Origin: Mesostigma viride
Taxonomy: Eukaryota; Streptophyta; Mesostigmatophyceae; Mesostigmatales; Mesostigmataceae
Direction: 5' to 3'
Assembly: GCA_009746045.1 (NCBI GenBank)
Contig: RPFO01001950.1
Coordinates: forward strand, 1 to 45,832
DNA length: 45,832 nucleotides
A program made the position numbers and the translations under genes. Under the pieces are notes generated by a model that saw nothing but the letters and a program-made list of their open reading frames with translations, made no database searches and was not told where the DNA came from. Every line of letters starts with the position of its first letter. The stretch's first letter is position 1. Shown one piece after another: positions 1 through 8,241 of the stretch.

Positions 1-243
1 TCATGGAGGCGCACTCTGGTCGTACCACTTCCCCTTTTCGCTCGTCCCTTAGTCCCTTTGCCGTCGCTCCTGAAGTTTCCGAGGTCTCCTCCTCCGGCGC
101 CTCCTCATCCGCTCACCCGCATCCTTTTTGTCCGTTGTTCCAGCGATCCATTGCTTTCCGCTCCTCGCGCCACTTCTCCACACCTGGGGTGTGAGCCTGT
201 CGGGGAGCCTGGCGCGTGCTGACTCCCGCGGGGTGGTCCCGAG
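1..243. other. left edge, no independent gene seen
   Basis: Short open frames on both strands here have no recognisable composition or motif. The minus-strand gene ending at 244 could run further left if its terminal frame is shifted, because the tail of that protein is already low in complexity. I see no RNA gene or promoter box. Confidence 0.4.
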
Positions 244-1233
244 TCAGCTCCCCGAGTCAGCTTCTTCGCCGACGACTTCATCCTCGCCCTGCACCGGACT
301 CGCTGGCCCCCCGCGTGAACCACCGCTCCTGAGGCTCCACCGTTTGCCCGCCGACTTCCGCACGTATTTTGACTCCCTGTCCCGCTCCACCTCGTCCGCC
401 TTTTGGGGATTTTTTTCAAACTTCATATCTTTCAGATTCCGAGTCGGGAGCTGGTCGGTCAAAGACTTAGGCGTCTTGTCCTCTATGATTAGCCGGGTAG
501 CCACCGCCAAGGCTTCTTTGAGCGTCCGCTCCAGCCTCTGTCGCTCCTGAGGACGCAGCTTCTTGTTCAGCAGGCGAACACGGGTGGTCTCTATCAACTT
601 GTCTTGGCGGAGGGCGGGCTCGTCGGCCTTCTGCTCGAGGAGGCGCCCGAGTCTCTCCCTCAAGAACCTGTCTACATCGTCAAGCGCCCGCCGACGATCC
701 CTTATACCCGCGGCGTCATTGGGGTGGTTTCTCGCGTACTCCTGAAACAGAGCCAACTTTTCTCTGTACCTGGCCATCGCGTCTTGGATACTCATCAGAT
801 CCCGCGTCGTCGGATCGGTGAGCATCCGCCGGATGTGTTCTGGCAAGTCCGGTATCTCGTCGTGGTCCAGGATCTCCACATTGCTAGGGCCCTCCCCGGA
901 CTGCGACCGAAGTTTCGCCTCCTGGCGCTTCACGCTCCGACTCAGCTTATTGTAATCTGGATGCCATTCGCTCATACGGTCAAGTCTGCGGCGATCCCCG
1001 ATCAATTTGCTGGCCTCGTTTGCGGGAACCCCGCCCTTATATATATCGCGCGCCAAGTTTGCGAGCGAGAACAGTCTCCACCGGTCGAGGTCTTCCGGGG
1101 TGTCCCCCGGCCGCGGGGGGTGCACTATCTCGTCGAACACGTCCTCGTGCGACCGCTGGGTGACGCGTCTCATCGTGTCTGGCGCGATGGACAGCTGCCG
1201 ATCACTATCCCTCCATGGAACGACGGGTTGCAA
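244..1233 (-). CDS. hypothetical charged protein, C-terminal part of a larger gene
   Basis: The frame gives about 329 residues, mostly charged and predicted helical, with many Arg, Glu, Asp and Leu. A coiled-coil-like stretch lies around residues 130-270, and the C-terminal 40 residues are Ser/Gly/acidic. No family is recognised. The first in-frame ATG codons (1233 and about 1173) have no clear promoter. The upstream minus-strand frame 1205-1564 overlaps it by 29 bases and is compositionally similar, and a T run lies in the overlap. I infer that this is the C-terminal part of one gene starting at 2327, broken by frameshifts. The alternative is an independent gene starting within 1170-1233. 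Confidence 0.55.
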   Translation of the reverse strand: MQPVVPWRDSDRQLSIAPDTMRRVTQRSHEDVFDEIVHPPRPGDTPEDLDRWRLFSLANLARDIYKGGVPANEASKLIGDRRRLDRMSEWHPDYNKLSRSVKRQEAKLRSQSGEGPSNVEILDHDEIPDLPEHIRRMLTDPTTRDLMSIQDAMARYREKLALFQEYARNHPNDAAGIRDRRRALDDVDRFLRERLGRLLEQKADEPALRQDKLIETTRVRLLNKKLRPQERQRLERTLKEALAVATRLIIEDKTPKSLTDQLPTRNLKDMKFEKNPQKADEVERDRESKYVRKSAGKRWSLRSGGSRGGPASPVQGEDEVVGEEADSGS

Positions 1234-1564
1234 AAAGAGAGGGCGGATTGCAAGTTGAGAGGGGCACGGTTCGGGACGCCGGCTCTCTCGCTCGCCCCCC
1301 TGTGCGCTTTCTCGGTCTGGCGGATGTCACCTCCGCTTCGCCCCCCGCGCCTTCCACGCGATCCGGATCTGTCTCCGTGGTGTTCGTGTACGCGTCCGAC
1401 CCTGGCTCTTCGGACGGGATAGAGTCATCCGCGCGCTGGCGGAAGACGAGCACGGGGTCATCGGGGTCGTCATCCTCAGGGGCGACGTGTTTGCGTCTGG
1501 CACGTCCTTGCGCGGAGTTGGCGCGCGTGTACATCGAACTCCCGCTGGCCACGTTTCCAGACAA
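1205..1564 (-). CDS. hypothetical acidic disordered segment, middle of a frameshifted gene
   Basis: This frame encodes about 119 residues rich in Asp, Glu, Pro and Ser, so it is probably disordered. It lies between two other minus-strand frames of similar character. Its upstream end can be reached from the frame ending at 1611 by a one-base shift in a seven-T run at about 1613-1619, with no stop in between. Its downstream end overlaps the 244-1233 frame. The simplest reading is one gene of nearly 700 codons (2327 to 244) with two indels, rather than three small genes. No function can be assigned. Confidence 0.45.
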   Translation of the reverse strand: MSGNVASGSSMYTRANSAQGRARRKHVAPEDDDPDDPVLVFRQRADDSIPSEEPGSDAYTNTTETDPDRVEGAGGEAEVTSARPRKRTGGRAREPASRTVPLSTCNPPSLFATRRSMEG

Positions 1565-1610
1565 GCTTGATTGGCGGGCCGGGCGGGAGCGACGCGGCCT
1601 GGTGGCAGGG

Positions 1611-2327
1611 TCAAAAAAACCCTCCGAGAACCCGCTGCCCTCCCGCCCTGGGGCCCAGGACCCCGCCGAGTTCGCCGCCAGCGGCGCTGTCTGCGGCCTT
1701 GTCCTCGGCAGCGGCGGTCGAGGGAACGCTCGCTCCCCCCGCCCCGAACGCTGCGACTGCGGACGGATTGCGAAGAAGAGCGCGATTTTCGCGATCTGGC
1801 AGAGACGGCGCGGGCTCCGGGGGAGGGGACGTCAGAGGGGGGCGAGCCAAAGGAGGACGTGGGGGAAGAAGCGGACTTCGACCCCCCGAGGCAGCTCTGG
1901 CTGGACGAGCCGGGAAATTCACAGAGGAGCGAGAAACGAGAGACCCCCCATCCCCCTGCATGCCGAGGGGAGGCGGGGTCCTCGTTTTTGAAGGCGCGCC
2001 GGTGTACCCGGGCGTGTAGGCCAGTGACGACATGGGCGTGGGGGGGGAGCCCGCGGATCTCGAAGACGCGGGTTCTCCACGCTGCCCGGATCCGCCGGCA
2101 CGCGACCCTGAACGGACAGACGCCCCCGATCCGAAATACCCTGGGGCCGCTGTGGCGCGATACCGGGCTCTGTCAATGTCGCGTAAATTTGGACGAGACG
2201 AAACTCGCGAGCCGGATCCCGACTCGAGGACGTCGTCCGTGAGATCGATGATGTCTGTATCCCCCATATACTCGACGACGTCGTCCGTGAGATCTATGAT
2301 GTCCTTCGTCGAGGCGGCATCTCCCAT
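1611..2327 (-). CDS. disordered protein with two SUMO-interaction-like motifs
   Basis: The chosen start, ATG at 2327, gives a protein opening with an acidic segment that holds two near-identical copies of DIIDLTDDV, at about residues 8-16 and 25-33. The hydrophobic-hydrophobic-D-L-T core followed by acidic residues is the classic form of a SUMO-interacting motif (known for RNF4-type proteins). The remainder is Pro/Ser/Arg/Gly-rich and predicted disordered. The coding DNA of the two motifs is a short tandem duplication. The frame ends in a T run and probably continues into 1205-1564. SUMO binding is inference from motif shape only. Confidence 0.55.
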   Translation of the reverse strand: MGDAASTKDIIDLTDDVVEYMGDTDIIDLTDDVLESGSGSRVSSRPNLRDIDRARYRATAAPGYFGSGASVRSGSRAGGSGQRGEPASSRSAGSPPTPMSSLAYTPGYTGAPSKTRTPPPLGMQGDGGSLVSRSSVNFPARPARAASGGRSPLLPPRPPLARPPLTSPPPEPAPSLPDRENRALLRNPSAVAAFGAGGASVPSTAAAEDKAADSAAGGELGGVLGPRAGGQRVLGGFF

Positions 2328-2718
2328 ATCGAACGCTTCGATTTTTATCGTCGCCGCGATGTATGACGCATGGGGACGTGTCTGTGCAAAGTCGGCCCCG
2401 CCTCCCACCACATGGAGCAATCCCACAAGCCCCCCCCAGTCTCCACGCGGATGTCCGATCCGTGATACGGATTAGGTGGGAGGCCATTCACAGCCGCCCC
2501 GGCGTCAGGCTTCCCACCCCTATCCCCTCCCCGAAAAGGTACGGAAGCGCCGTCGCGCTCTTCCCGATAGACCGAACGGAGGTATAAAAGGCGGGCGACC
2601 GACCTGTCTTGTACCCGATACCGCCGAGGAAGCCGCCCCGTCCGCGCCTGGACAGTTCGGACGCGGCAAGGAAATTTTCTCCCTTTTACGGCAAAGAAAG
2701 GTCGCGCGGCCAGACGAC
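2328..2718. promoter_or_regulatory. divergent intergenic region with TATA box
   Basis: This 391-base gap separates the divergent genes starting at 2327 (minus) and 2719 (plus). A TATAAAA box lies at 2583-2589, about 130 bases before the plus-strand start, so a leader of roughly 100 bases is implied if it is used. Open frames inside the gap have no plausible protein composition. I see no RNA gene. Confidence 0.5.
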
Positions 2719-3275
2719 ATGGACCTCCTGGAGAGATCTCTGCAGCGTTTCTACACGAACGAAGGCAACTTCGACACGCTGTACGAGTTCGCATGTCCGG
2801 AGGGCAAGAAAAGGTCGTCTGGCGTCTCCCTGCGCGTGATCGAGTGGCTCGTGACCAACTACGCCAAGACGCACAAGGTCGAGTACCCGATGGAGGGAGC
2901 GTCCATCCCTTCAACCTGTACATGGCCTACAGGGAACAGACGGACGTATACTCCAAGCGAATGTTCGACCCGTTCGCGAGGAGGACCAAGACGAAGCTGG
3001 TGAGCGCGCGCGGAGACAGGGAGATCGTGACGACCCCCGGACAGATGAACTTCTTCAGGTGGGCCATCAACAATGGCGTGGTCGAATACGCCAAGGTGCA
3101 CCACGAGGACATACGCGCCGACCTGCCCAAGTGCAAGGACAAGGTGCCGAGGATGCACGTGCGCGACGGGAAAGTCGTCAAGTGCCGCAATCGGTGCAAG
3201 GCCTCCGACCTCGCCGTGATCCTCCGGCCGCAGGTGAAGAGGGTCGTGCGGCGTTTCATCGTCCGCTTCGACTGA
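2719..3275 (+). CDS. conserved giant-virus protein of unknown function, one frameshift
   Basis: The ATG at 2719 opens a frame of about 60 residues that continues, after a one-base shift near 2896-2902 in a G-rich stretch, in the frame ending at 3275. The combined product is about 185 residues. Recognisable segments are VHPFNLYMAYREQ, RMFDPFARR and GQMNFFRWAINN. From memory these resemble an uncharacterised family shared by several algal and amoebal giant viruses (a K/R-x-x-FDPF-x-R motif followed by QLNFFRWA). The C-terminus is Lys/Arg-rich. No catalytic motif is evident. The frameshift may be a sequencing indel. Confidence 0.65.
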
Positions 3276-3317
3276 ACATCGAGCGCGTTCAAAAAAAGAC
3301 CGCCCGTGTACATATAG

Positions 3318-3650
3318 ATGGCCTTCCTGTACGACGCCATCGTGAGGCGCCCGCTGAGGGAGCTGTTCCTCAGAGGCCCGCACCTGTTCGGCTCGCTGGG
3401 GTTCTGGCAGAACATGGACAAACACGACATATGCGCCGAGATGACCACCACCTCCTCGGAGTTGTGGCAGAGGAGTCCCCAATACTGCGAGCAGGTCATT
3501 GACAACCGATTCGAGAGCCTGCACGTGTTGATGAAAACGGTCCTACTGTGGGCCGCCGTGTACAAGGCGCTCGCCCTGATGATGGACTTGCTTGTAAACA
3601 ATATGAGCAGACGGTTCTTTATTCATGATCACCATAATAATAACAAATGA
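3318..3650 (+). CDS. hypothetical protein
   Basis: This 110-residue protein starts at an ATG directly preceded by CATATAG (3311-3317), the AT-rich box seen before many genes here. The sequence is mixed in character, with a hydrophobic helix around residues 70-90 that could be a single membrane anchor. The C-terminus is His/Asn-rich. It follows the previous gene by about 40 bases on the same strand. No family is recognised. Confidence 0.6.
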   Translation: MAFLYDAIVRRPLRELFLRGPHLFGSLGFWQNMDKHDICAEMTTTSSELWQRSPQYCEQVIDNRFESLHVLMKTVLLWAAVYKALALMMDLLVNNMSRRFFIHDHHNNNK

Positions 3651-3715
3651 GACGTTGAAATCACACCCTTAAGCGAGCCAGCAGCGGCCTCAGTCGCCCG
3701 CCGCGATCCAATGCC

Positions 3716-4045
3716 CTACCCTCTCTCCCCTTCGCGCGGGCGGGCATCCTCCCCCCCCTGCAGCACCACCACCGTCCCGCCGCCGCCGCCCCCGCGCCCG
3801 CCCAGCAGGCGTCGGAGACCCAGAGCCCCGGCGGCCCCTGCCACCACCATCGCGCCCGCTCTCATGACCCCGCCGACCCCGCTCTTCGCACGTGCCTGGC
3901 ACTCGCTGTCGCCGGGCCGCAGCTTGACAGCGCACCAGACCCGGGCGAGGCCGGACGAGACAGCGGACTGGAACCTGCTCGCCAGGTATGCCAGGATCGC
4001 CGCCAAAATGGCGAGCGGGAGGAGAGTCTGAACAAGGCCGCTCAT
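3716..4045 (-). CDS. small membrane protein
   Basis: This 109-residue protein has an N-terminal hydrophobic helix (residues about 6-24) and a second Ala/Gly/Val-rich hydrophobic segment (about 60-80). A poly-Gly stretch and a short charged tail follow. It is probably a two-pass or signal-anchored virion or host-membrane protein. A plus-strand frame over the same DNA is Pro/Arg-rich and looks like its shadow. The gene is followed by the plus-strand gene's 3' end and lies next to another small membrane protein on the same strand. No homologue is recognised. Confidence 0.6.
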   Translation of the reverse strand: MSGLVQTLLPLAILAAILAYLASRFQSAVSSGLARVWCAVKLRPGDSECQARAKSGVGGVMRAGAMVVAGAAGALGLRRLLGGRGGGGGGTVVVLQGGEDARPREGERG

Positions 4046-4079
4046 GTCTGCGCTTCAATCACAGTACTCGCTCAGATTA

Positions 4080-4331
4080 TTACGCCAACAGGATGCCCCT
4101 GATGTTGCTGGGCTGGGCCATGTCCTCGTAGCCGCGGTACAGCAGGTACGTCGCGCCCACCACCCCAAGGAGCATGGGCCCCCACTTCATCCAAATGCAC
4201 CTCAAGTCGTCCGCGCTCTTGCACTGGTAGCCGTCCGGTCGTTTGAGGTAGCTCACGCTGGCCGCCGTGTGGGCGAGGATCACCCCGGCCAGCACGATAG
4301 CGCCCCAAGGTCCGATGGTAATCAGCACCAT
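4080..4331 (-). CDS. small two-pass membrane protein
   Basis: This is an 83-residue protein with two hydrophobic helices, residues about 3-22 and 50-67. They flank a short polar loop with two cysteines (KSADDLRCIW region). The ATG at 4331 lies 17 bases from the divergent ATG at 4349, and a TATATAG box sits between them. The size and layout resemble small virion membrane proteins of large DNA viruses, but no family is recognised. Confidence 0.65.
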   Translation of the reverse strand: MVLITIGPWGAIVLAGVILAHTAASVSYLKRPDGYQCKSADDLRCIWMKWGPMLLGVVGATYLLYRGYEDMAQPSNIRGILLA

Positions 4332-4337
4332 GGTCGG

Positions 4338-4344
4338 TATATAG
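4338..4344. promoter_or_regulatory. TATATAG box between divergent starts
   Basis: TATATAG lies between the ATG codons at 4331 (minus) and 4349 (plus). The same AT-rich box precedes other genes in this window, so it is a plausible promoter element, perhaps used in both directions. Confidence 0.45.
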
Positions 4345-4348
4345 TTAG

Positions 4349-4546
4349 ATGGCAGAAAAAAAACTGCCAGAGGGCTACAGAGGCGGAGAGCCCCCTTTTT
4401 TGTATGCCCCTCCGTTGTGTGTCATGAAGTGCGGCGCGCCTACAAAAATCGGCGGGAGGTGTGGGAATAGGACAGGACAGGCGAGAAGGCGCGTTCAGCC
4501 GGCGAACAAAATGGGCGCCCTCACTATACCGCCGCTGTCGTCATGA
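4349..4546 (+). CDS. small protein with partial Cys motif
   Basis: The frame encodes 65 residues and contains MKCGAPTKIGGRCGNRTG. This matches the first half of a C-x(8-10)-C...C-x2-H motif found complete in the genes at 5970-6479 and 26550-26954. The second Cys/His pair is missing, so this is either a truncated paralogue or a shifted frame. The stop overlaps the start of the reductase gene as ATGA at 4543-4546. The TATATAG box at 4338 supports expression. Confidence 0.45.
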   Translation: MAEKKLPEGYRGGEPPFLYAPPLCVMKCGAPTKIGGRCGNRTGQARRRVQPANKMGALTIPPLSS

Positions 4547-7505
4547 CCTCGACCACGCCGACGGACCGGGCGATGGCCATCGCGCTCAGGACCTACCACC
4601 GCCCCATCGACGTCGCCCTAGTGGACGGCAAGCTGGCCGTCGCCTCCCAGCTCGAGTCCTGGAGCCAGGTGGTGGACCGGGTGATCGCGCACCAGCGCTG
4701 GCTGTGGATACGCGCCAAGGAGGACAACCTGGACAGGGCGGAGGTGGAGGAACTGGAGGAGCTGCGGCACCACATCCTGAACCGGTGGATAGCCCCCGCG
4801 GGCCGCACGCTCTTCCTGGGCGGCACCGAGCTGAGCCGGCGGCGAGAGTCGTGCATGTTCAACTGCAGCTTCACCGAGGTCGAGACCGTCTACGACGTGG
4901 TCGACGTGCTCTGGCTGCTGCTGCAGGGATGCGGGTGCGTATCCGACATTCTGGTATAATGGACCGCATTCCTTTAGTTTCCCCATTGGAACATATACCC
5001 ACGATTTAACGAGCTCATACGCGGGGGGTTCGACATTTTTTTTTTGAATGCAGCGTCGGCTTCAAGCCCGTCACCGGCACGCTCAACGGGTTCGCGCAGG
5101 CCATCCCCGACATCGCCGTCGTCCGCTCCACCAGGACCGCGGCAGGGGGGCGCGAGTCCAACCAGGAGTCGTGGGACCCCTGCACAAGGACCTGGCGCAT
5201 CAGTGTGGGAGACTCGGCCGTCGCCTGGTCCAAGGCGGCCGGAAAGCTGCTCGCCGGAAAGCTCCCCGCCCAACGCCTCGTGCTCGACTTCACCGAGATA
5301 CGACCGCCGGGGATGAGGATGCGAGGATACGGCCACCTGGTGCGTCCTCATTCGTGTCTGCGTGATTTGGCCCACTCCGACATTTCGTTCAGCCCCCTTC
5401 CTTTCAGATTGCACGTCGGTAACGGTCGTGTCCCGCTGCCTGGCCCCGCACCTTTTATACCTTGTTGCCGCAGAGCTCCGGGGACGCCAGCATCTCCAAG
5501 GCGCTGGTGGCCATCGCCAAGATCCTGTCCATGCGCGCCGACCAGCTCCTCACCAAGATGGACATCCTCGACATCGTCAACCACCTAGGCACCATGCTGA
5601 CCGGCCGCCGGTCGGCCGAGATCGCGCTGTTCGAGTACGGCGACACCGAGTGGCGCGAGTTCGCCGCCGCCAAGAAGGAGTGGTGGGTGGCCAACGCCCA
5701 CCGGCAGCAGTCCAACAACAGCCTCATCTTCCGCAAGCGCCCCTCGAGGAGGGAGATGGAGGAGCTCTTCGCCATCATGCTCGACTCCGGCGGCTCCGAG
5801 CCCGGCCTCTTCAACCTCGCCGTCGCCTCCACCCGCGCGCCCTGGTGTCGAGGCGTGAACCCCTGCTGGTACCTTGAGACACGCTTCTCATCCTATATAA
5901 ACCAATGTCCCTTGCTTCTGTTCTCATGCGCCCAGATAAACAATTCCCATCCGTTTCTTAAAAAAATATATGCCGGTTTGTGTGTGCCAGCCACTGATGG
6001 CATCCCGGTGTATGGGAACGACGTGCTGCGGGGAACAGTGCAAGAAGAATTGTCTCGCTGGCTCCTATTACTGTTCTTGGCACAAACAGGAGACCCAGGC
6101 GCTGAAGAGATGGCCCGTCATGGATGTTCTATCAACCCCCGGTTGGTGGAAGCAAAACCCGGCCAATCCAAATCCTCTTTTCATCGGCAAAGAACTCCTG
6201 GCAGACGACGCCCGCTACGGGATAGGCGGGGTGGAGATATTGCGAGAGGCGGCCTTGGAGCGAAGGAAAATAGAAGCGCAAAGGAATTTAGAAGCCCAAC
6301 TCCTGAACCTATCTCTAGACGATCAAGACGAAGAAGTCAACAGAGGCGTCCGGCGTAATTTGGACCGCCTGAGCACAGCCGTGCGACGACTAGGCGTCTA
6401 CAGGCCGCCATCGAAAAAGCTCAAACCGTTGTCCACCTTCATGGAGTACGCTCTCCTTAAGTCGGGGATGAAGAGCTGACACGCCCTCGCTGCATGTGAT
6501 GCTGTTACGCGCTGCTTTGTTTGCAGCGAGATCCTCCTCGGCAACAAGTCCTTCTGCAATTTAACGGAGGTCAACCTGGCCGCCTTCAAGGAGGGGAACA
6601 AGGCGGGCCTCGAGCGCGCCCTCGTCCTCGCCAGCCGCATGAACTACCGCCAGACGCTCGTCGACCTCAGGGACGAGATCCTACAAGAGGCCTGGCACCT
6701 CAACAACCAGTTCCTGCACCTGTGCGGCGTCGGCCTCACCGGCATCGTGGCCAGGCCGGACCTGCACCCCTACGACTTCCGCCGCATGAAGAACGTCGCC
6801 GTCTCCTCCGCCTACGAGATGGCGCGCGCCCTGGGGAAGCCCCTGCCCAAGAACGTCACCTGCATCAAGCCCAGCGGCACCCTCTCCAAAATCATGGGCA
6901 CGCGCGAGTGGGGGGAGGTGCCCGAGGGCGTGCACATGCCCCTCGGGAAGTACATCTTCAACAACGTCACCTACTCGCGCCACGACCCGCTGGTCCGGCG
7001 GTTCGTAGAGGCCAACTACAGGGTGGTCGAGAAGCCCTTCGACCCGGAGGCCGTGCTCGTGACCTTCCCCGTCGCCTTCACCTCCGTCCCCTTCACCAAG
7101 ACCGTCGTCACGCGCAAGGACGGCGCCGTGGAAGAGGTCGAGGTGAACGCCGAGACAGCGCTCGACCAGCTGGACAGGTACAAGAGGCTCATGGACAACT
7201 ACTGCGAGCAGAACGTCTCGTGCACGGTCTCCTACGACCCCGCCGAGGCCCCCGCCATCGTCGACTGGCTCATGAACAACTGGGACTCCTACGTGGGGGT
7301 CTCCTTCCTCCTGCGCGCCGACCCCACCAAGAGCGCCGCCGACCTGGGATACAGCTACCTGCCCCAGGAGGTGGTCACCGAGGCCGCCTTCGCCAAGTAC
7401 GCCGGCGCGCTCAAGCCCGTCGACTACTCCGGCGTCCTGCACGTGGACGACGACGCTGCCCTCATGGAGCCCGACTGCCCCAGCGGCGCCTGCCCCGTCC
7501 GCTAG
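4543..7505 (+). CDS. class II (adenosylcobalamin-dependent) ribonucleotide reductase, four exons
   Basis: The enzyme reduces ribonucleotides to deoxyribonucleotides using adenosylcobalamin and needs no small subunit. Exons 4543-4934, 5054-5339, 5474-5868 and 6527-7505 total 2052 bases, which gives 683 residues with no internal stop; Lactobacillus RTPR is about 740. Visible residues are Cys108 (FNCSF), the radical-site Cys357 in NPC-x-E, Cys368 in FCNLTEVN, and the C-terminal redox pair Cys675/Cys680 (CPSGAC). The 357-368 and 675-680 spacings equal those of RTPR Cys408/419 and 731/736. KPSGTLSKIMG is the conserved phosphate-site region. Intron 3 cuts just after the radical cysteine, giving NPCCE where GE is more usual. 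The exons have no frameshift. Most giant viruses carry class I enzymes instead. Confidence 0.9.
4935..5053 (+). other. spliceosomal-type intron 1 of the reductase gene
   Basis: This is a 119-base GT-AG intron beginning GTGCGT and ending GAATGCAG after a T-rich tract. Its removal joins the codon GG|C and restores the conserved LQGCGVGF stretch. It contains in-frame stops, so it must be removed for function. Confidence 0.88.
5340..5473 (+). other. spliceosomal-type intron 2 of the reductase gene
   Basis: This is a 134-base intron beginning GTGCGT and ending TTGCCGCAG. It falls between codons (phase 0) and joins GYGHL to SSGDAS. The frame changes across it, which confirms that splicing is needed. 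Confidence 0.87.
5869..6526 (+). other. spliceosomal-type intron 3, carrying its own gene
   Basis: This is a 658-base intron from GTACCT to TTTGCAG, phase 2, placed directly after the radical-site cysteine codon. It is poorer in G+C than the exons and contains a 169-codon open frame on the same strand (5970-6479). No group I or II core could be recognised by eye, and the GT-AG ends fit spliceosomal removal. Confidence 0.82.
5970..6479 (+). CDS. intron-nested Cys/His-motif protein
   Basis: This 169-residue protein lies wholly inside intron 3 of the reductase gene. Near its N-terminus is RCMGTTCCGEQCKKNC followed by YYCSWHK, a compact C...C...C-x2-H arrangement of the kind that often binds zinc. 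The same arrangement occurs in the gene at 26550-26954. The remainder is helical and charged (LEAQLLNLSLDDQDEE region). An A-rich, TATA-like stretch (5960-5970) immediately precedes the ATG, suggesting its own promoter. It does not resemble a homing endonuclease (no LAGLIDADG, GIY-YIG or HNH seen). Function unknown. Confidence 0.7.
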   Translation: MPVCVCQPLMASRCMGTTCCGEQCKKNCLAGSYYCSWHKQETQALKRWPVMDVLSTPGWWKQNPANPNPLFIGKELLADDARYGIGGVEILREAALERRKIEAQRNLEAQLLNLSLDDQDEEVNRGVRRNLDRLSTAVRRLGVYRPPSKKLKPLSTFMEYALLKSGMKS

Positions 7506-7509
7506 CCGG

Positions 7510-8159
7510 TCACATCCCGGCCATCATCGCCGGAGGATACATCATCGGCGGAGGATACACCATGCGCTGGGGCGGCAGAGAGGGGAGCGACATCATCATG
7601 GGAGACAGGTCCAGCTGGATCGCCTCGGGGGCGCCAGACGACCGACGCTTGAACAAATAGTACGCCAGCCAGCCGGCCAGCAGAACGAACACCAGCACCA
7701 GCAGCTTGCCCGCGCCCGACATTCCCGACCCGTCGTCCTTCTGCACGCTCGGCGGGAGCGACCTCGCGTTGTAGTACCCATCCTGACCGCCGCCCGGGAT
7801 GCCCGACCCGTACGCGCTCGAAGCTCCCTTCCCCCCCCCCCGCCGAACATCTTGTCCACCGCGAGCCCCCCCGCCGCCATCAGCCCGCCGGCGCCCAGGT
7901 TGATCGCGAGGAACTTGGCCACACTTTTCCCCCTGCTGCTCTTCGAGGCCGTCTCGGCGACCTCGTCGGCGCCCTTCAACACCGTCTTGCCCGCCGCGTC
8001 TGCCGCGTCGTCGGCGCCCTTCAACACCGTCTTCCCCGCCCCGCCTGCCACGTCGTCGGCCACCCCGCCAGTGCCCTTTGTGACGCTGCTGAGGGCCCTG
8101 GGCACCGCCTTCGCCATGTTCATCGCCGACCGTGCGACGTTCGCAAAAGCGGTCGCCAT
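7510..8159 (-). CDS. membrane protein with Ala/Gly repeats, one frameshift
   Basis: From the ATG at 8159 the protein starts with an Ala/Val/Lys-rich amphipathic region that holds two copies of GKTVLKGADD/E. A Gly/Ala hydrophobic segment ends in a Gly run. An 11-C run at 7831-7841 shifts the frame. The continuation carries a clear membrane helix (KLLVLVFVLLAGWLAYYLF) followed by a Met/Pro-rich tail ending at 7510. Total length is about 215 residues. The gene converges with the reductase gene, with only four bases between them. A palindromic TATATAA box lies upstream. It is probably a virion membrane protein, and no family is recognised. Confidence 0.65.
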
Positions 8160-8175
8160 CGCGGTACTCTTGCAC

Positions 8176-8183
8176 TTATATAA
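8176..8183 (-). promoter_or_regulatory. TATATAA box upstream of the 8159 gene
   Basis: The palindromic TTATATAA lies 17-24 bases before the minus-strand ATG at 8159. Its position and sequence match the boxes before the capsid genes. Confidence 0.55.
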
Positions 8184-8241
8184 GCGTCGAGAAAAATTGG
8201 GCAGTCCTTAATTTATGTACATTGATCAATAAAACGACACC

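Noticed and set aside
5869-6526. Group I or II self-splicing intron
   Set aside because: No conserved core or domain V hairpin was recognised, and the ends are GT...AG like the two short introns in the same gene.
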